Shown piece after piece: positions 46,782 through 57,132 of a DNA stretch of 64,000 nt. The stretch spans positions 59,548-123,547 of the forward strand of contig NZ_MIEQ01000025.1 in assembly GCF_001968815.1 (NCBI RefSeq), written 5' to 3'. The translations under genes were made by a program, and so were the position numbers. Each line of letters begins with the position of its first letter. The stretch's first letter is position 1. The notes beneath the pieces were generated by a model that saw only the letters and a list, made by a program, of their open reading frames with translations, was not told the DNA's origin and did not search any database. This DNA is from Motiliproteus sp. MSK22-1 (GTDB lineage: Bacteria; Pseudomonadota; Gammaproteobacteria; Pseudomonadales; Balneatricaceae).

Positions 46782-46952
46782 GGTGAAACCTCTGTATCTC
46801 AACGTCTCTTAATCGCTACTACACTTAACAGCCATTCTGGATCAATATTTCGCACTACCAGCTGAAACTACAAGTGTATTGTCTGAAAGAGAAAGATTGG
46901 GGTGGTTTACGCCATTTACAAGGTGGCGTTCGTAAATTAAGTCGCGAAACTA

Positions 46953-46978
46953 AAAAGGGCCTTAAACAAGGCCCTTTT
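46953..46978 (-). terminator. Rho-independent terminator after clpX
   Basis: Stem AAAAGGGCCTT / AAGGCCCTTTT around a 4-nt loop, with T runs on either strand, 11 nt after the clpX stop. It separates clpP-clpX from lon. Confidence 0.88.
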
Positions 46979-46988
46979 ATTACATTTC

Positions 46989-48269
46989 CTATTTCTCTGG
47001 AGCAGCTTTTGAAGGCTCCGGACGATCATAAATCAACAAAGGCTCTGACTCTTCTCGTATAACCCCCTCATCAACCACAACCTTACTGACATTTTCAAGG
47101 GATGGCAGACTGAACATCGTATCGAGAAGCGCAGCTTCAAGAATTGAACGCAAACCTCGCGCCCCTGTTTTACGCTCCATCGCCTTTTTGGCTACGGCGT
47201 AAAGAGCCTCTTGACGGAAGTCAACTTCAACCCCTTCCATCTCAAACAACTTAGCATATTGCTTACTGAGCGAGTTTTTCGGTTCCGTCAGTATCTGAAC
47301 CAGCGCATCTTCATCCAGTTCCGCCAGTGTTGCCACCATTGGCAATCGACCAACAAACTCCGGTATCAAACCGTAGCGCACAAGATCCTCTGCCTCAACA
47401 TCAAGCAGTGTCTCACCCACACTCTTAACAGTTTCCTTGGAACTGACCGATGCGGAAAAACCGATACTGCTCTTATCTGAGCGATCCTGGATAACTTTTT
47501 CCAAACCAGCAAAGGCACCACCACATACAAAGAGGATGTTTGACGTATCCACCTGCAAGAATTCCTGCTGAGGATGCTTACGCCCACCTTGCGGAGGCAC
47601 GGAGGCAACCGTACCCTCAATCAACTTAAGCAATGCCTGCTGAACCCCTTCGCCGGAGACATCTCGAGTGATAGAGGGGTTGTCCGATTTACGGGATATT
47701 TTGTCAATCTCATCAATATAAACAATGCCCATCTGGGCTTTTTCTACATCGTAGTCACACTTCTGAAGCAGCTTCTGGATAATATTCTCAACATCTTCTC
47801 CCACATAACCCGCCTCCGTCAGCGTTGTCGCATCGGCTATGGTGAAAGGCACGTTGAGCAACCGGGCCAACGTCTCAGCCAGCAATGTCTTACCACTTCC
47901 AGTCGGCCCAATAAGCAAAATATTACTTTTCCCAAGCTCAACATCATCCTGTCGAACCTGATATCTCAGGCGCTTATAGTGATTATATACTGCGACAGAC
48001 AGGACTTTTTTCGCCCTTTCCTGACCTATAACATATTCATCCAGCGTCAGTTTGACCTCTTGGGGAGTAGGAAGCTTGTCTTCGGATTCCTCCACCCCGG
48101 TCTCTTGAACTTCTTCGCTGATAATGTCATTACACAGATCAACACACTCATCGCAAATAAACACAGATGGCCCGGCGATTAGTTTGCGCACCTCATCCTG
48201 ACTCTTACCACAGAAGGAGCAATAGAGCAGCTTATTATCGCCACCCTTACCGGTTGTTTCGTCGGACAT
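46989..48269 (-). CDS. clpX: ClpXP protease ATPase subunit ClpX
   Basis: AAA+ unfoldase of 426 residues. N-terminal zinc finger ([21 protein letters not shown]), Walker [22 protein letters not shown] pore loop, Walker [11 protein letters not shown], and the IGF-type ClpP-binding loop (SSIGFSA). It follows clpP by 177 bp, a gap that contains a ten-base T tract on the plus strand. Confidence 0.97.
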   Translation of the reverse strand: MSDETTGKGGDNKLLYCSFCGKSQDEVRKLIAGPSVFICDECVDLCNDIISEEVQETGVEESEDKLPTPQEVKLTLDEYVIGQERAKKVLSVAVYNHYKRLRYQVRQDDVELGKSNILLIGPTGSGKTLLAETLARLLNVPFTIADATTLTEAGYVGEDVENIIQKLLQKCDYDVEKAQMGIVYIDEIDKISRKSDNPSITRDVSGEGVQQALLKLIEGTVASVPPQGGRKHPQQEFLQVDTSNILFVCGGAFAGLEKVIQDRSDKSSIGFSASVSSKETVKSVGETLLDVEAEDLVRYGLIPEFVGRLPMVATLAELDEDALVQILTEPKNSLSKQYAKLFEMEGVEVDFRQEALYAVAKKAMERKTGARGLRSILEAALLDTMFSLPSLENVSKVVVDEGVIREESEPLLIYDRPEPSKAAPEK

Positions 48270-48446
48270 TCGACTTCCTCATCAAGCCATTGAATCAAGC
48301 ATTAACCAATTAATGCAGATCCTAGCCCTCTATTTCAAGAGGGCACGTCGTTTTTTTTTTGGATCCTTTCTGTCTATTTTAGACGCAAGATTCCAGAATC
48401 GCGCACTAAAACAGCAATGCGCGCCATCATTTTTTGAGAACCAGAA

Positions 48447-49082
48447 TTATCGCTTATCTACCACCGAATCGATCAAACCGTAGGACACTGCAGCTTCGGC
48501 ATCCATAAAGTTGTCTCGCTCGGTATCCTGAGAAATTGTTTCGATATTTTGCCCCGTATGATGAGCAAGCACCCGGTTAAGCTTTTCTCGAATTGTAAGA
48601 ATTTCTTTTGTATGGATCTCAATATCGGTCGCTTGCCCCTGATAACCACCCAGCGGCTGATGGATCATCATTCTGGAGTGAGGCAGACAATGCCTTTTGC
48701 CAGCTGTACCTCCCGCTAACAGCAAGGCTCCCATGCTCGCAGCCTGCCCCAAGCACATAGTGCTGACATCTGGCTTAATAAACTGCATGGTATCGTAAAT
48801 GGACAGCCCAGCTGTCACAGATCCGCCGGGAGAATTAATATAGAGATGAATATCTTTGTCAGGATTCTCTGACTCAAGAAACAACAGCTGAGCCACAACA
48901 AGATTAGCCATATGATCTTCAACCTGGCCAACCAAAAAAATCACCCGCTCTTTCAGCAAGCGAGAATATATATCGTATGAACGCTCACCCCGCGCCGTTT
49001 GCTCCACAACCATTGGAACAAGCCCGGACGCTGAAATAAGTTCGCTTTGCCCGTATTTTCCACTTGAAAAGTGCTGGGTCAT
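48447..49082 (-). CDS. clpP: ATP-dependent Clp protease proteolytic subunit ClpP
   Basis: Serine peptidase of the ClpXP/ClpAP complex, 211 residues. Catalytic Ser116 in [11 protein letters not shown], His141 in [10 protein letters not shown], and an aspartate in DTERDNFM region. It lies 137 bp after tig, the conserved tig-clpP-clpX order. Confidence 0.97.
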   Translation of the reverse strand: MTQHFSSGKYGQSELISASGLVPMVVEQTARGERSYDIYSRLLKERVIFLVGQVEDHMANLVVAQLLFLESENPDKDIHLYINSPGGSVTAGLSIYDTMQFIKPDVSTMCLGQAASMGALLLAGGTAGKRHCLPHSRMMIHQPLGGYQGQATDIEIHTKEILTIREKLNRVLAHHTGQNIETISQDTERDNFMDAEAAVSYGLIDSVVDKR

Positions 49083-49219
49083 CTAGTTTCTCCTTCTACC
49101 GGTGGCGAAAAAAACGGCAGTAGACGATGAACGCCGACTGCCGCCCTAGCCTCATACGCTAGTATTGGGTATCAAATCTCGCACAATACCAGCGCGTTCA
49201 CAACTGTGATTGTATTAGC

Positions 49220-50560
49220 TTACTCGCCTTTTTCTTCTTCGACATTTTCTTCAGCTTCTGGGGCAGCAGGCTTGATAGCCTCCTCATAGCCCACAACCAC
49301 TTCACTAACCTTAGCTTCTGCAAGCAGTGAGTCAACCACCTGATCTTCCAGCACCAAAGCCTCTATCTGAGATAGCTGCTCCTTGTTGCTATTGTAATAG
49401 TCGATAACCTCCTGAGGTTGCTCATAAGTCTGAGCCATCTCAGCGATAGTTTCCTGAACACGCTCTGGATCGGCCTTCAGTTCTTTCGAAGCAATAATTT
49501 CTGCAACCAGCAAACCAATAGATACACGCTGCTTTGCCTGCTCCGTGAACAGCTCTGCAGGTAACGCCTTAGGATCCATATCCGCACCGCCACCAAACTG
49601 CTGCACAGCCTGCTCGCGAAGCCTGTCAACCTCTCCATCTACCAGAGACTTAGGAACGTCGATGGTATTAACCTTAACCAACTCGTTCAACACTTTCGTT
49701 TTCAGCTTGCCTTTCAGAGCCTGCTTAACTTCACGCTCCATGTTTTTGCCGATTTCTGCCTTAAAGTCGTCCAACGTTTCAGCGTTGACACCAAACTTGG
49801 CAAACAATTCAGCATTCAGCTCTGGCAACTCAGGACTGGAAACTGAGTTAATCTTGATTTTAAATACTACTTCCTGCCCCGCCAGATGCTCAGCATGGTA
49901 TTCCTCAGGGAAGCTTAAAGTCAGTTCTTTTTCGTCACCAGCCTTTAAACCAACGATACCATCTTCAAACCCTGGAATCATGGTACTGGAACCCAACACC
50001 AGATCATGCCCTTCTGACTTCCCACCTTCGAAAGCCTCACCATCTTTAAAGCCTTCAAAATCGAGATTGACACGGTCACCGTCTTCAGCAGCTTTTTCCA
50101 CCACATTCCATTCTGCATGCTGCTTTTGCAATACTTCAACCATCTTGGCAATATCTTCTTCTGAAACTTCTGAAGCTTCTTTAACTACTTCAACGCCAGA
50201 AAAATCCGCCAGCTCAATTTCAGGGTAAACCTCAAATGTAGCTACGTATTGAAAGTCTTCACCTTCATTGTCATTTTTCGCTTCAATGCTTGGACCCCCA
50301 GCAGGCTTTAACTTCTCCTGGGTGAGAGCCTCATAAAAGGTATGCTGAATAACCTCACCTAACACTTCCTCACGCGCACCCTTACCATAACGGCGCTTGA
50401 TCACCTTAAAAGGTACTTTACCCGGACGAAAACCATCAATACGGGCAGATCTCGCAGTCTGTTTTAAGCGACTATTGACGTCGTCCTCGATGCGCGCGGC
50501 AGGTACTGTAATCGTCATTTGACGCTCAAGGGAAGAAGTCGTCTCAACAGAAACTTGCAT
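49220..50560 (-). CDS. tig: trigger factor
   Basis: Ribosome-bound chaperone. N-terminal ribosome-binding domain with the signature GFRPGKVPFKVIKRRYG, a FKBP-type PPIase domain (DRVNLDFEGFKDGEAFEGG, LVLGSSTMIPGFEDGIVGLKAGDEKE), and the helical chaperone domain ending in an acidic tail. GAGGA precedes the ATG. 446 residues. It lies downstream of the tRNA operon. Confidence 0.97.
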   Translation of the reverse strand: MQVSVETTSSLERQMTITVPAARIEDDVNSRLKQTARSARIDGFRPGKVPFKVIKRRYGKGAREEVLGEVIQHTFYEALTQEKLKPAGGPSIEAKNDNEGEDFQYVATFEVYPEIELADFSGVEVVKEASEVSEEDIAKMVEVLQKQHAEWNVVEKAAEDGDRVNLDFEGFKDGEAFEGGKSEGHDLVLGSSTMIPGFEDGIVGLKAGDEKELTLSFPEEYHAEHLAGQEVVFKIKINSVSSPELPELNAELFAKFGVNAETLDDFKAEIGKNMEREVKQALKGKLKTKVLNELVKVNTIDVPKSLVDGEVDRLREQAVQQFGGGADMDPKALPAELFTEQAKQRVSIGLLVAEIIASKELKADPERVQETIAEMAQTYEQPQEVIDYYNSNKEQLSQIEALVLEDQVVDSLLAEAKVSEVVVGYEEAIKPAAPEAEENVEEEKGE

Positions 50561-50770
50561 GAAAATTCCTCACAAAAGAATGTTTGCTTAAGCTTAAATC
50601 GATCTAGTCTGAAATTTGAACCTAAGCAAGGCTCTAATAATGTCCAAACTCTATCCGAAACCATTAAAGCCAATAGGGCTAAAATAAAAGACCGGATTTT
50701 CTGCCATCGACTGCTCGGAGTCAAGCAAACGATCACCAGACGAGCCCAGGAAACAAAAGTATTCAGAAAT

Positions 50771-50847
50771 TGGGGTGGACGATGGGGCTTGAACCCACGA
50801 CCGCCGGAATCACAATCCGGAGCTCTACCAACTGAGCTACGCCCACC
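50771..50847 (-). tRNA. tRNA-His(GUG), copy 2
   Basis: Cloverleaf with extra G at -1, acceptor GTGGGCG, anticodon loop TTGTGAT giving anticodon GTG, encoded CCA. Differs from the copy at 50986 by one T-loop base (TTCAAGC versus TTCGAGC). Last gene of the Pro-Arg-His-Leu-His operon. Confidence 0.96.
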
Positions 50848-50860
50848 ACAGAGTAAAAGA

Positions 50861-50946
<86 letters not shown>

Positions 50947-50985
50947 TAACACCTGCACGATAGATTTATTCGTACAGCTCATTGA

Positions 50986-51062
50986 TGGGGTGGACGATGG
51001 GGCTCGAACCCACGACCGCCGGAATCACAATCCGGAGCTCTACCAACTGAGCTACGCCCACC
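50986..51062 (-). tRNA. tRNA-His(GUG), copy 1
   Basis: Same structure as the copy at 50771 with T-loop TTCGAGC: G-1, anticodon GTG, encoded CCA. Duplicate His genes flank tRNA-Leu, suggesting a local duplication inside the operon. Confidence 0.96.
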
Positions 51063-51144
51063 ATATCAATGACTTTAAAACAACATCACCACGACCGCTA
51101 AAACTACAACATTCAAACAATCACAGCAACCAGCACACCAAAAC

Positions 51145-51221
51145 TGGCGCGCCCTACAGGATTCGAACCTGTGACCTACGGCTTAGAAGGCCGTTGCTCT
51201 ATCCAGCTGAGCTAAGGGCGC
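51145..51221 (-). tRNA. tRNA-Arg(UCU)
   Basis: A 77-nt cloverleaf: acceptor GCGCCCT, D-arm GCTC/GAGC, anticodon loop CTTCTAA giving TCT, T-loop TTCGAAT, encoded CCA. Reads AGA/AGG codons. Confidence 0.96.
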
Positions 51222-51262
51222 ACGAACAATCCCGCATGCCTGATCTCTTATCAAGACCAGAA

Positions 51263-51339
51263 TGGTCGGGGTAGAGAGATTCGAACTCCCGACATCCTGC
51301 TCCCAAAGCAGGCGCGCTACCAGACTGCGCTATACCCCG
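51263..51339 (-). tRNA. tRNA-Pro(UGG)
   Basis: A 77-nt cloverleaf: acceptor CGGGGTA, D-arm GCGC/GCGC, anticodon loop CTTTGGG giving TGG, T-loop TTCGAAT, encoded CCA. First gene of the five-tRNA operon, about 55 nt after its promoter. Confidence 0.96.
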
Positions 51340-51672
51340 TTCCCTCTATCCCGACAGCCAGTTTCTCAACATCAGCTGCATCGATCAAAGGAGGTGCGAA
51401 TATTACAGTTGCCATATTTATAGGTCAATACTTTTTCCAATCCTTTGCTTTATCAAGGCAATAATAAGCGTCGCCGCATAGCTGACTGTTCATCGGTGAC
51501 ACCAAAAAGCGCTTGACTTCCCTTCAACAACGATGAACAACCACTTACTCTGACAGACGAGCAAAATGAGGACCGGAAACGGGTGGAATATCAATTCCCC
51601 CCTGATCAGCCCCCGCCCAGTGTACGCCCTGCTGCTACCAGCCCCTGCTAACCACGCAAAGCAAAGCTTTGC
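51340..51672. other. 333-bp gap between the tRNA operon and cysS
   Basis: Holds the sigma-70 promoter of the tRNA operon near 51400-51428. The remainder, up to the cysS stop at 51673, shows no open frame or structured element that I can support. Confidence 0.6.
51393..51428 (-). promoter_or_regulatory. sigma-70 promoter of the Pro-Arg-His-Leu-His tRNA operon
   Basis: On the minus strand a -35 TTGACC (51423-51428), a 17-bp spacer and a -10 TAATAT (51400-51405) lead into the tRNA-Pro gene, with a GC-containing discriminator (TCGCACC) as is usual for stringently controlled stable-RNA promoters. The predicted start is near 51393. Confidence 0.85.
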
Positions 51673-53067
51673 TCAGCCTTCTCGGCGCCAGGTAGTTCCT
51701 TCACGACCATCATCAAGAACAACACCCTGCGCTTTCAACTCATCTCTAATACGGTCAGCATCAGCAAAATTCCGGGCTTTTTTTGCCTCTGCCCGCTGTT
51801 GAATCAGCTCCTCAATCTGCTCCTCAACGAGCCCTTCTGCAGCGGAACCGCCACTTTTCAGATAGACTTCCGGGTCTTGCTGCAACAATCCTAACACGGA
51901 ACCGAGACGTCTTAACTGAGCACCCAATCGACCCGCTTCCTCTCTATCAACCTTAACAGCCCGATTAATTTCTCGCGCCAATTCAAATAAGACAGATACA
52001 GCTCCAGCTGTATTAAAGTCATCATCCATTGCCGCATTGAAACGGACATCAAAATCATTGCCAGGCTCAGCTTCAGTAACTTCGGGCAACCCTCGCAACG
52101 CATGATAGAATCGGTCAAGCGCCCCTCTCGCTTCCTTCAAGCTGGCTTCAGAATAATCGATCTGACTGCGGTAATGCCCTGATGTCAGAAAATACCTGAC
52201 CACCTCAGCATCGTACTTGTCGAGTATTTCACGAATCGTAAAAAAATTACCTAAGGACTTGGACATTTTTTCTTTGTTAACACGAACAGCACCCGCATGC
52301 ATCCATGTATTAACAAACTTAACACCATTGGCAGCCTCTGACTGAGCAATCTCATTCTCATGATGAGGAAATGGTAAATCGGGTCCCCCGCCATGAATAT
52401 CAAACGTATCCCCCAGGCAGCATTTCGACATTGCAGAGCATTCTATATGCCATCCAGGTCGACCCAGCCCCCAAGGAGATTGCCAACTGACCTCACCCTC
52501 TTTCGCAGCTTTCCAAAGCACAAAATCAAAGGGATTTTCTTTAACCTCATTGACTTCAACCCGAGCCCCAGCCTGCATCTCATCAAGATTTCTGTTATTT
52601 AACTTCCCATAATCAGCGAACTGCCTGACCCTGTAGTAAACATCTCCATTAGTCGCAGCATAAGCAAACCCTTTCAAAATCAAGGTTTCAACCATTTGAA
52701 TGATATCACTCATATGAGCCGTTGCCCGCGGCTCCTCTGTTGGAGACAATACCGAGAGCGCCTGTTCATCTTCGTGCATTGCCGCGATAAATCGCTCGGT
52801 CAAAGCCTCGCAAGTCTCACCATTTTCATTAGCACGCTTAATTATCTTGTCATCCACGTCGGTGATATTGCGCACATAGTGCACATCGTAACCTACCGAG
52901 CGCAAATACCGAGTTATCACATCAAATGCAACCAAAACCCTTGCATGCCCCAAGTGACAATAGTCATACACCGTCATGCCACAAACGTACATACGGATTT
53001 TTCCTGGCGATATCGGCTTAAACTCTTCTTTCTCACGGGTTAAGGTGTTGTATATCTGTAAACTCAT
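51673..53067 (-). CDS. cysS: cysteinyl-tRNA synthetase
   Basis: Class I synthetase, 464 residues, with catalytic zinc. [15 protein letters not shown] includes the zinc cysteine and the HIGH-type motif, GWHIECSAM gives further zinc ligands, and KMSKSLGN is the KMSKS loop. Same strand as glnS, whose stop is 117 bp upstream. Confidence 0.97.
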   Translation of the reverse strand: MSLQIYNTLTREKEEFKPISPGKIRMYVCGMTVYDYCHLGHARVLVAFDVITRYLRSVGYDVHYVRNITDVDDKIIKRANENGETCEALTERFIAAMHEDEQALSVLSPTEEPRATAHMSDIIQMVETLILKGFAYAATNGDVYYRVRQFADYGKLNNRNLDEMQAGARVEVNEVKENPFDFVLWKAAKEGEVSWQSPWGLGRPGWHIECSAMSKCCLGDTFDIHGGGPDLPFPHHENEIAQSEAANGVKFVNTWMHAGAVRVNKEKMSKSLGNFFTIREILDKYDAEVVRYFLTSGHYRSQIDYSEASLKEARGALDRFYHALRGLPEVTEAEPGNDFDVRFNAAMDDDFNTAGAVSVLFELAREINRAVKVDREEAGRLGAQLRRLGSVLGLLQQDPEVYLKSGGSAAEGLVEEQIEELIQQRAEAKKARNFADADRIRDELKAQGVVLDDGREGTTWRREG

Positions 53068-53184
53068 GGACCTTTTCTTCTCGAAAAAACGATTTCAGTT
53101 AAGACCTACGGAACAAGGCATATCCTACCAAGGACTCCAGGCAACTCGACAGTATAGCTGCACAGGGGTGACCTGAGCCTCCGA

Positions 53185-54927
53185 TTAACTCCCTTTGGAC
53201 CAGGTATCTCTTAAGCCGATAGCTTTATTAAAAACCGGCCCAGATGATGAGTGCTCATACCGATCAGCAACAAAGTAACCCTCTCGCTCAAACTGAAACC
53301 GAGACTCTGGCTCGGCCTCTACCAGTCCTGGCTCAACCCAGCAATTATCCAATACCTGCAACGAGTCTTTGTTTAAATACTGCATGAAATCACTTTCCCC
53401 CTTATCGGGAGACTCATGATTAAACAGGCGATCGTAGATACGGACAGTTGCCTTTTTACCTTCAGTGGCAGAAACCCAGTGAATAACACCACGAGGCTTA
53501 ATGCCCTCTGGCGGATTCTCGCCAACGGTCCCAGGCACCAGCGTTGCTATTATTTGAGTAATGTTGCCACCGGAATCTTTTATCACTTCTTCGGCTCGAA
53601 TAACATATGCACTGCGCAAACGTACATAGTCACCCAACACCAGTCGCTTAAACTTCTTCCTGGATAATGAAGTATCCTCACTGAAGTCAGCTCGATCTAT
53701 ATACAACTCTGCCGTAAAAGGGAGCTGGCGCTGCCCCATATCAGTTTTAGGGTGCGCGGGCGCAACCATGGTTTCTACATCCCCACCAATATACTCAGAA
53801 AAATTACTGATAGTTAACTTTACCGGGTCCAGAACACACATCGCACGAGGCGCATTTTTGTCCAGATCCTCACGAATGGAAAACTCCAACTGAGCAATAT
53901 CAACAACACCGTCTGATTTGGATATCGGCAAACCATTACAGAAATTACGAATTGATTGACTGGTAAATCCACGCCGCCTCATGCCAGAAATGGTCGGCAT
54001 TCGCGGGTCATCCCAACCGTCGACAACCTTATCATCAACTAATTGCTTTAATTTGCGCTTACTTGTTACGGTGTAATTTACGTTCAAGCGACCAAATTCA
54101 TACTGCTTTGGCTTGCTTGGAACAGGAAGATGCTCAAGCAACCATTCGTACAAGGGCCGATGGTCGGCAAACTCCAATGTACAAATAGAATGAGTAACAC
54201 CCTCAATAGCATCTTCCTGCCCGTGAGCAAAATCATAACTGGGATATATACACCACTTATCGCCAGTCTGATGATGAGTCTGCTTACGGATTCGGTAAAG
54301 AATAGGATCCCTTAAATTCATATTAGGAGATGCCATGTCAATTTTGGCTCGCAACACCCTCGAGCCTTCGTCAAATTCACCCTCTTTCATCCGTTCAAGC
54401 AAATCCATATTCTCGTCGACGGACCGCTGTCGATAGGGGCTGTCCTTACCTGGCTCGGTAGCCCAGCCTCTGTATTCACTTGCCTGCTCTGCGGTCAAAT
54501 CACAAACATACGCCTTGCCTTCTGCAATAAGGTGCTGCGCCCAGGCATAAAACTGATCGAAATAGTCAGACGCATATTTAACATCGTCAGCCCATTGAAA
54601 CCCAAGCCATTTCACATCGGCTTTGATGGCATCCACATACGCCTGCTCTTCTTTACTGGGGTTAGTGTCATCAAAACGCAAATTACATTGACCACCAAAC
54701 TGTTCGGCCAATCCAAAGTTGACACAGATGGCCTTGGCATGACCAATATGCAGATAACCATTCGGCTCCGGAGGAAACCGGGTAACAATACTTTGACATT
54801 TTCCGCTTTGCAGATCTTCACTGATTATCTGGCTTATAAAGTTAGATACTTTTGAGCCAGCCCCTGCCGTGTCAGAAGATGATGAATTATGGGGTATCCC
54901 GGGTGTAGCTGATTTGTGGTTGCTCAT
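53185..54927 (-). CDS. glnS: glutaminyl-tRNA synthetase
   Basis: Class I synthetase of 580 residues. RFPPEPNGYLHIGHAKAI holds the HIGH motif, DDTNP the ATP/tRNA-binding region, and YTVTSKRKL the KMSKS-type loop; a C-terminal anticodon-binding beta-barrel domain follows. It has a short Ser/Gly-rich N-terminal extension of about 25 residues compared with E. coli. The next gene upstream belongs to the Lap locus, 187 bp away. Confidence 0.97.
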   Translation of the reverse strand: MSNHKSATPGIPHNSSSSDTAGAGSKVSNFISQIISEDLQSGKCQSIVTRFPPEPNGYLHIGHAKAICVNFGLAEQFGGQCNLRFDDTNPSKEEQAYVDAIKADVKWLGFQWADDVKYASDYFDQFYAWAQHLIAEGKAYVCDLTAEQASEYRGWATEPGKDSPYRQRSVDENMDLLERMKEGEFDEGSRVLRAKIDMASPNMNLRDPILYRIRKQTHHQTGDKWCIYPSYDFAHGQEDAIEGVTHSICTLEFADHRPLYEWLLEHLPVPSKPKQYEFGRLNVNYTVTSKRKLKQLVDDKVVDGWDDPRMPTISGMRRRGFTSQSIRNFCNGLPISKSDGVVDIAQLEFSIREDLDKNAPRAMCVLDPVKLTISNFSEYIGGDVETMVAPAHPKTDMGQRQLPFTAELYIDRADFSEDTSLSRKKFKRLVLGDYVRLRSAYVIRAEEVIKDSGGNITQIIATLVPGTVGENPPEGIKPRGVIHWVSATEGKKATVRIYDRLFNHESPDKGESDFMQYLNKDSLQVLDNCWVEPGLVEAEPESRFQFEREGYFVADRYEHSSSGPVFNKAIGLRDTWSKGS

Positions 54928-55114
54928 GCCGTTTACTTATTGAAGATGAGTAGTTTTAACGCCACAAGATAAGGCGCTCATGCAAGCCAAGCATTATAGC
55001 CCCGTTAGCTAGCGAGAAGGAATGAATTGAATGGAAAGATCTGATTTGCTTTCAGCCGCTCAAGTGAAAAAGCAACATTTATACTGGAAAGCCTGGTAAA
55101 AGAGACTACTACGA

Positions 55115-57052
55115 CTATAAAAGATCTGCAGGCGGTTCTATATACCCCTGATAGGCAGATACAGGCAAGCTGCGCAAAGCAGCTAATTGACTGTCGGTTT
55201 CCACACGCGCTGCAAAAAGTTCAATATCTTGAATTTTCGCCAATTTTGCCATCGCGGAAACAAAGCTGCTGTCAACCCCGCTACCCTCCAGGTAGGATAT
55301 ATCCAACTTAATATACTTAGGCTGCAACGCGGCTAAATCAGCCAGTTTGTCAAAATAGTGCCCGAACCTGTCAATGCCATAATCGACACCCAGTTTGCGA
55401 CAATGTGAGAAAAGATCATCAAGAACAGCCGGATGATTCACCGCAGCTTCTTCTGAAACCTCTATCACCAGCTTCAGACTCAGGTGCTGACTCTCAGACA
55501 GATATCTTTTCAGCCATACGACAAATTCACTGTCGGACAGCCCGCCATCACTCAGATTTACCATGACAGGAACACCCCGGGGGAGCGGCATTTTAACCAA
55601 CTGCTGCAAAACATAACGATCCAACAGCGCTCCAAGGTTGAATTGCTCCACAAACGGCATAAATTGGCCCGCACCATAGCGCACTCCTTCCTTCTCTATA
55701 CCGGTAAACAATTCCAGGTAACGTTGTTCACCATCAGACAACGATATAACCGGCTGAGTCTGAAAGTAAAACCAGTCATGCTCCAGCGCCTGAACAGCGA
55801 GCCCCTTCCAACCTTCTCTCCCGAGAACCATCTGCCTGGAGTCAGGCTTATGTATCCGAAAAGAACTGACAGCATCTCTTGAAGCTTGCTGAAGAGCCAG
55901 ATCCGCTTGAGAAAAAAGCTGCGACGGTGTTGCTTCCGGCTCTCGTATAGCAGCTCCCACTCGACATATCTGACGACTATTCCCAAAAGGATCCACGATT
56001 GCAATATCAGCGTTACGGACAATTTTTTCAGCTAAAGCTTCCACCTGCTCGGCGTCCAACCCTGGCAGGATCGCCCCAAACTCCTTCACAGAAACCCTGG
56101 ATAAAACCGATCCCGGAACCTTGTTAAACTGACTTGCAAGCACCTCCTGCAATGCACAAAGCAACTCATCACGTGCTCGATAACCCTCTTCGATGTATAC
56201 CTTCTCCAAATAGGGTATACCCAGCAGCATTACAGCCCCCCCTCCCGGCTCGGCTAGCCACTGCTCCATCTGAGCATCAAAAAAAACTCGATTTCCCAAC
56301 CCGGTAAGATCATCCTGAAAAGCACGACGACGAAGATCGTCGGCTTCATCAGCCTGGGTTTTAAGTAAGGTTTGAAGTCGCTTTGAAATACTATTAAAAG
56401 CACTGACCACCCCTCTCAGCTCACCAAGTCCTGGCTGAGACAGCAATGGCGTGGCACTCTGATTCTCCAATTGCTCTGTCTGACGATCCAGCACATCAAG
56501 TGGTCTTAATATTCGCTTCAACGAATAAGAAAACCCAATTAGAGCCAGGATAAAGATACTGATATACCAGAACAATTGACCTGACATCTGCTGCCACAGT
56601 CGACCATAGAGCGGGGTTGCGTCTCCGGTCACTCTTACAACGGCAAGTTGCTCACCATCTTCAAGCACTCTGCTTTCTTCAAAAGCATCAAACAACCCTA
56701 ACCCAACAAACCACTCGGGAACATCCTTAGAGCCCATCAGTGTGTTTTCGTTTTGGTGAATCAGACTATTCCGGACAGGGGGCTTGTCTGAGTCTACGAA
56801 CTCAACCTCAATCTGCAGGTATCCACCACTTTCAAATAGAGTATCAACGATAGCCTGGGTTAGTCGCCTGTCTCCGCTCTTCACTGATGGCAACAAGGAT
56901 AAATCCAGCAAGACCATTCTATTGAGAACATCGTTTTTCATTCGGTGAGACAGGAACTCGCGGCTAGAGTTAAACTCCAAAGCATAAAAGCCCCCCAGTA
57001 CTAAACTGAAAAACAACAAAAACAGTAATACAAGCTGCCGGTAGAGTGTCAT
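55115..57052 (-). CDS. lapD: LapD-like c-di-GMP receptor with degenerate GGDEF and EAL domains
   Basis: Inner-membrane signalling protein, 645 residues. A first span (residues 6-26), a periplasmic LapD/MoxY-type domain (about 27-158), a second span (159-178), a HAMP segment, a GGDEF-type domain that starts LTGLGNR but has RVSVKEFGA in place of the GGDEF active site (about 319-327), and an EAL-type domain whose signature is ELFTG instead of EAL. It is therefore a binding protein, not an enzyme. In Pseudomonas LapD, with c-di-GMP bound, sequesters the protease LapG and so keeps the adhesin on the surface. Last gene of lapB-C-E-D; no lapG is adjacent. Confidence 0.9.
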   Translation of the reverse strand: MTLYRQLVLLFLLFFSLVLGGFYALEFNSSREFLSHRMKNDVLNRMVLLDLSLLPSVKSGDRRLTQAIVDTLFESGGYLQIEVEFVDSDKPPVRNSLIHQNENTLMGSKDVPEWFVGLGLFDAFEESRVLEDGEQLAVVRVTGDATPLYGRLWQQMSGQLFWYISIFILALIGFSYSLKRILRPLDVLDRQTEQLENQSATPLLSQPGLGELRGVVSAFNSISKRLQTLLKTQADEADDLRRRAFQDDLTGLGNRVFFDAQMEQWLAEPGGGAVMLLGIPYLEKVYIEEGYRARDELLCALQEVLASQFNKVPGSVLSRVSVKEFGAILPGLDAEQVEALAEKIVRNADIAIVDPFGNSRQICRVGAAIREPEATPSQLFSQADLALQQASRDAVSSFRIHKPDSRQMVLGREGWKGLAVQALEHDWFYFQTQPVISLSDGEQRYLELFTGIEKEGVRYGAGQFMPFVEQFNLGALLDRYVLQQLVKMPLPRGVPVMVNLSDGGLSDSEFVVWLKRYLSESQHLSLKLVIEVSEEAAVNHPAVLDDLFSHCRKLGVDYGIDRFGHYFDKLADLAALQPKYIKLDISYLEGSGVDSSFVSAMAKLAKIQDIELFAARVETDSQLAALRSLPVSAYQGYIEPPADLL

Positions 57053-57132
57053 TTATATACTCATGCTTGAGCGGTGCAAACAAACAGACTGACGCTATTA
57101 ATAAACCACTGACAAAACATCGATCAAAACTG

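Noticed and set aside
48323..48360. GC hairpin followed by ten T on the plus strand before clpX
   Set aside because: It looks like a terminator for plus-strand transcription, but no plus-strand gene precedes it, and on the minus strand the T run lies on the wrong side of the hairpin to end clpP. Kept only as an oddity.
49545..50228. 227-residue Ser/Pro-rich plus-strand frame
   Set aside because: Antisense of tig; composition reflects complementary codons and no ribosome-binding site or family match.
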